Assembly (NCBI RefSeq): GCF_034190915.1 | Contig: NW_026947502.1 | Location: 34,378,785-34,442,784, forward strand | Direction: 5' to 3' | Origin: Cavia porcellus | Lineage: Eukaryota; Chordata; Mammalia; Rodentia; Caviidae | Length of the DNA: 64,000 nt | In this document: positions 60,341 through 64,000 of the stretch, piece by piece | Layout: each line of letters begins with the position of its first letter | How positions within the stretch are numbered: the stretch's first letter is position 1 | Made by a program: the position numbers and the translations under genes | The notes under the pieces: model-generated | What the model was told of the DNA's origin: nothing | The model's input: only the letters and a program-made list of their open reading frames with translations | Database searches by the model: none

Positions 60341-60440
60341 AGGCCAGGTGGGATGGCATCTGCTTGTACCTCTAGCACTCGGGAGGCTGAGGTGAAGGCC
60401 AACCTGTGTGATATAAGCAAAAATCTGTTTCAAAAAAAAA
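60341..60440 (+). mobile_element. B1-like SINE, internally deleted
   Basis: ggccaggtgggatggcatct, cactcgggaggctgaggtga, then a jump to the end (aaaaatctgtttcaaaa). About 40 bp shorter than the other B1-like copies. Confidence 0.75.
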
Positions 60441-62256
60441 TTTTTTTAGTGTGAGGCAACAGACATCTAAATGTCACACTGCACAATACAAATATATATT
60501 TTTTTCATCTGTCAATTGAAAGTAAAAAACACATACTAGAGTAAGTACATAAAATTTGACAGTATCATCAAAATGTATAGTAAATGTGAAAACCAAAACT
60601 TTTAATAACTCTCATATTTTCTCAAATATTATATTTTTCTTTTTTTATTTTATCTATTTTATATTTTTCAAAATTTTATTTAAGGAGAAAGAAACAAAAA
60701 ATACATGGAGAAAAAAGGGTAGAAATAACACAGAATTACAGAAAAATAAATGGTAAGAAATCACCAGTTGATGTTACATATTGTCATCTTAGAAATAGTT
60801 GTTCAGGTTACAAAATTAAAGTATGTAAAGTGACATTCAAATAGTGACACTGCCAACAGCTCTGCTCAATGATCTAACAAAAACTTAGTAATATAGTTGT
60901 CAGTCCTACACACTTGTTTTTTATCTTAAAAAGGGTAAGATTAAACATATCAAAACAGAACAAAACAGTTCAAAAAGAAACAATTTAAAGAAATACAGAT
61001 TTCAAAGCTAGTCCACTGGAGATCTTCACTGTTTATCTAATTGTCTCTAGTTTCTTACCAAATAATTGTTCCCATCTTCACACACATTAAATACATACTG
61101 CATATTATAGAACTAATCAAATCATTACAGGATGATGAAGGCTTTTTAGGTCTTCAAGATCTGACATTGGGGAAGACACTAATGACTACCATAGTGTCCC
61201 TCATTCTCTTCATAGTAGCTGTCCTTATCCTTACATATGCTGAAACTGAACTTAAGAGACTAGACTAATATCACTCTGATCAGTGAATAATAGTATTGCT
61301 AGATTTTATATCATAATGCTACAGAATTAGCATTGGGTTTCTTAGTGTCTCTTCTTCTTCAGAGTATCTGCTCATTACATCTTGCATTATATAAGCTGTT
61401 CCCATAAGTAGTTTTTAAAAATCTTCCCATGTGTGAATTTCTACATGTATATCTATCCTCTCTGATTATAGGGAAAAACAAATCATAACAAGACAGCAAA
61501 ACAAATTCCTAGAAAAACATGCAATGAAAAAGACACATAAGACCACAATATTAGGTGATCTACCATAGTAATTATTCCTTCTCTTGTTATTTTCAATAGA
61601 TTTGTCCACATCATCAGGCTTAATATAGTTAAGCATAGTATTACATAGCTATTTTTATAAAAACACAACTTTGAAAACATTGTAAGACTTAAGAGCTGTT
61701 AATAATCAAAACCAGTATGGATATCTTTTACATCTTGTCATCTTCAGAGTAGCTGCCTGTGCTTTTAGGGTTGATACTATCAAGCATATCAAATTGAAAT
61801 AAGATCAGCCAAGGCAAAACCACAGTCTGACAAATCAGAATCAAATAAGATCAGTCATAGTAAGACAATGTAAGTGATATAGGGTTTCAGTTTAAGTTAA
61901 TAGGAAATTAAGGATATTTACCATGGTATAACCTGCTATCTTTGGGTCAGATGTCTGTGCCCTCAAATCTGATATGAGTGGACAGACTGGAAAAAATTAA
62001 ATTCAAACTAAACAGAGTGATAAGACTACTGTGACTTTTAAATCCTGATACACTATTAACAATGACCTTTGCCTTTTTTATATAGTATATCAAAGCTATC
62101 TTAACCAAAGATTGTAGCTTACCGTCTCTGCCTCATGTCTGCTACTCCACTTTACTGCTATAATTTGTCCACCTTACTCCCTTATTCCACTGTCTGCCCC
62201 GTTCTTTGAGGCCTCTCTGCCACTGTTGCTGGAATCCTGGTATCCCTTCCTCTCTC

Positions 62257-63100
62257 TCACTCTGGAATATCCTTCAGCACTCTCTGTAGGGTTGGGTTGG
62301 TGGCCATGAACTCCCACAGTTCCTCCTTGTCTTGGAAACATCTTATTTCTCTATTAATTTTGAGAGAGAGTTTTTCTGGGTATATCAGTCTTGGTTGCAA
62401 ATTATTTTTTTTTAGGGCTTGGAATATTTCTCCCCAGGCCCTTCTCGATTTGAGAGTTTGTGTTGATAACTCTGTTGTTATTTTGATAATTTTCCCATTG
62501 TAGGTTATCTGCTTCTTTTCCCTGGCTGCTTTTAGTATTTTGTTCTTTTGGTGGATTTCTGGAATCTTGATTATTTTATGTCTGGGTGTAGATCTGTTTT
62601 GGTTGTAGGTAGCTGGAGTTCTGTATGCCTCATTTATCTGGATATCATTTCTTTTTCCTATACTTGGGAAATTTTCCTTTAATATATCTGTGAATATTCT
62701 TTGTATTTCATTTTTGGCTGCTCCTTCTTCCTTGCTCACATGCTTCCTTTTGTCGTCTTCTAGCCTTTGAATTGTTTCTTTCTGGTTCCTCATTATTTTT
62801 AAGAGGTCTTTCTTTCACAATCATATTTCATAAATCTCTCTTCAAGTTTCAAAAGGCTAACTTTAGTTTCTCTCAAGGCATTTTGTCAGTGTTCAATGGA
62901 GTTTTTAGTTTTCTGGTAATCTCTTTGGATCTATTTCATGTATTCTAGGTTATGTTTAAATTCTTCTTCAGAAGTTTCTCTTTCTTTTCTGATTTCTTCT
63001 GTTCTTCCATCTGTGTTCTCTTGGTCAGGGCTTATCATTTCCTTAATTAATCTCTTTATATCTTGCCTCACTTGGATCAGAAGTACAGTTTTAAATTTGT
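62257..63100 (-). pseudogene. ORF1 of the HAL1-like element, lightly damaged
   Basis: The C-terminal 178 residues (62257-62793) form one open frame with EAYRTP, STPRHK, SRRAWGE and YPEKLSL, the signature of L1 ORF1p RRM and C-terminal domains. It ends in a natural-looking IPE-stop at 62257-62259. The N-terminal coiled-coil part (about 62800-63045) is in another frame and has two in-frame stops. So about one frameshift and two nonsense changes separate it from an intact protein of roughly 280 residues. Confidence 0.85.
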
Positions 63101-63591
63101 CTATGAGGTCATGAAGGATTTCTTTATTTCGGCTGCTGCTGTGTCTAGTATTGGATGGTTACTGTGCTGGTTCTCTTCTGTGTTTACTTATCCTGGGCTT
63201 ATTTTCTCATGTTCGGCAGCTTTTTATTTCTATCTCTTGTCATATTTCTGGTTTCTTTCAGACTGGACTGTCCTGGGGGTCTCTGGCCCTCTCCATATTG
63301 CTTAGGGCTTTTCTGAAGCGTGCTGACTTGAGTTTTTGCTGCCCTTCCCAATTTGCTGTTATCTGAGGTAGGCAAGGATGCAGGGACAGTGTAAGATAGC
63401 CTCCAGCCTCTGTGCCAGTCAATCCACAAGTTAGGCTATACCTTGTGGATGTCACAAAGTTGCGAATATTTTGTATCTGCTTATTGGGTCCCAACCAGAG
63501 GCATGGTTCAGCCCCAGCAGATCCTGCCAGTTCTCTGCACCAGAAGTGGCTGACTAATGTCACCATGGCGCAGGGCTCTGCCCAAATCCCA

Positions 63592-63890
63592 ACTGTCCTC
63601 TACCAGACTTCTCTGTGCCAGGAGCAACTATCTGATGTCACCACAGTGCCAGGTCTGCCCAATTCCAAGATGTCCTCCACCAGTCCTCTCTGTGTCACTG
63701 ATGCCGTCATGGTGCCGGGCTCTGCCCAATTTCAAGATGTCCTCCACCAGACCTCTCTACACCAGGAGTGACTATCTGATGTCACCACGGCTTGGGCTCT
63801 GCCCAACTCCAAGATGTCCTCTACCAGACCTCTCTGCTGTCACTGATGCTGCCATGGTGGTGGGCTCTGCCTGACTCCAAGATGTCCTCC
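63592..63890. repeat. Tandem repeat in the HAL1-like 5' region, alternating 77/67 bp
   Basis: The motif atgtcctc.accag begins near 63592, 63669, 63736, 63813 and 63881, giving spacings of 77, 67, 77 and 68. Two subunit types alternate, so the true unit is a dimer of about 145 bp. Confidence 0.85.
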
Positions 63891-64000
63891 AGCAAAAGCA
63901 GCCACGGGACCAAGTCCCTAGTACTCACCAGGAATCAATGCAGATCTTCCTGTTGGGTCCACTGCACATTGTGCCACTTGTCTTCACTGCTGTATTACCT

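Larger units (their letters stand above)
60640..64000 (-). mobile_element. HAL1-like element: L1 with ORF1 but no ORF2
   Basis: On the minus strand, in order: GC-rich 5' region with tandem units (about 63480-64000, running off the window), ORF1 (about 63100-62257), about 150 bp of linker, then 60640-62100, which aligns with the 3' UTR of the full-length L1 (for example gatagtatcaa...ggca.ctact.tgaag in both). No endonuclease or reverse transcriptase sequence is present between ORF1 and the 3' UTR; in the full-length L1 here ORF2 starts about 20-30 bases after ORF1. Such half-L1s are known as HAL1 and would need reverse transcriptase from other L1s. Confidence 0.75.

Noticed and set aside
63412..63874. 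Plus-strand open frames antisense to the HAL1-like 5' region
   Set aside because: They follow tandem repeats whose units are close to multiples of three. Similar in position to primate L1 ORF0, but there is no evidence of homology.
63592..63890. CRISPR-like regular repeats
   Set aside because: Vertebrate genome; the units abut each other without unique spacers.
15251..64000. NPY6R or MYOT, expected to the right from the human map
   Set aside because: No receptor-like or Ig-domain coding sequence is visible; they probably lie beyond the window.

Overview
This is vertebrate nuclear DNA, almost certainly from a rodent. It has one intronless mammalian gene with a CpG-island promoter in a sea of LINE-1 (L1), B1-like and tRNA-derived ID-like SINEs, MaLR-type LTRs and older MIR/L1M/mariner/Tigger fossils. 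B1-like SINEs and ID-like SINEs with a tRNA-Ala-like head, one pair lying side by side (17.6-17.9 kb), fit a castorimorph rodent such as a beaver. That species guess is inference.

The only protein-coding gene I can support is HNRNPA0 on the minus strand: CDS 13325-14230, 301 residues, two RRMs and a Gly-rich tail. A CpG island covers the CDS and about 1 kb upstream. Downstream on the minus strand, 8086-13324 is AT-rich and free of recognisable repeats. I read it as a long 3' UTR with several candidate poly(A) signals. From memory of the human map, KLHL3 would lie left of the window and NPY6R/MYOT to the right. Neither is visible here.

Layout: 1-8.1 kb is intergenic or distal 3' UTR with MIRs, a twin-primed L1 and an L1 nested in a MaLR LTR. 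8.1-15.2 kb is HNRNPA0. 15.2-18 kb holds a ~720-bp imperfect palindrome at 16115-16838 and nested SINEs. 18-25 kb is a patchwork of older L1s with later insertions. 25.2-27.3 kb is a two-LTR MaLR provirus. 27.3-34.5 kb holds old LTRs, MIR, L1M and a G-rich minisatellite. 34.6-44.4 kb is a set of nested insertions around a full-length but dead L1 (35483-42251) with a perfect 14-bp target-site duplication (TSD). 44.4-54.3 kb holds MaLR LTRs, a mariner transposase fossil and a split Tigger. 54.3-60.2 kb holds a twin-primed minus-strand L1 and a 731-bp non-autonomous insertion with tandem 123-bp units. 60.6-64.0 kb is an L1-type element with ORF1 and an L1-type 3' UTR but no ORF2 (half-L1/HAL1 architecture), running off the right edge.

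Nothing here forms an operon or multi-gene system. The most interesting material is retrotransposon biology (the ORF2-less L1 derivative and the 731-bp element), the long palindrome, and regulatory features of HNRNPA0 (pyrimidine-rich leader, long protected 3' UTR). Repeat families were recognised by eye, so boundaries without a stated TSD are approximate.
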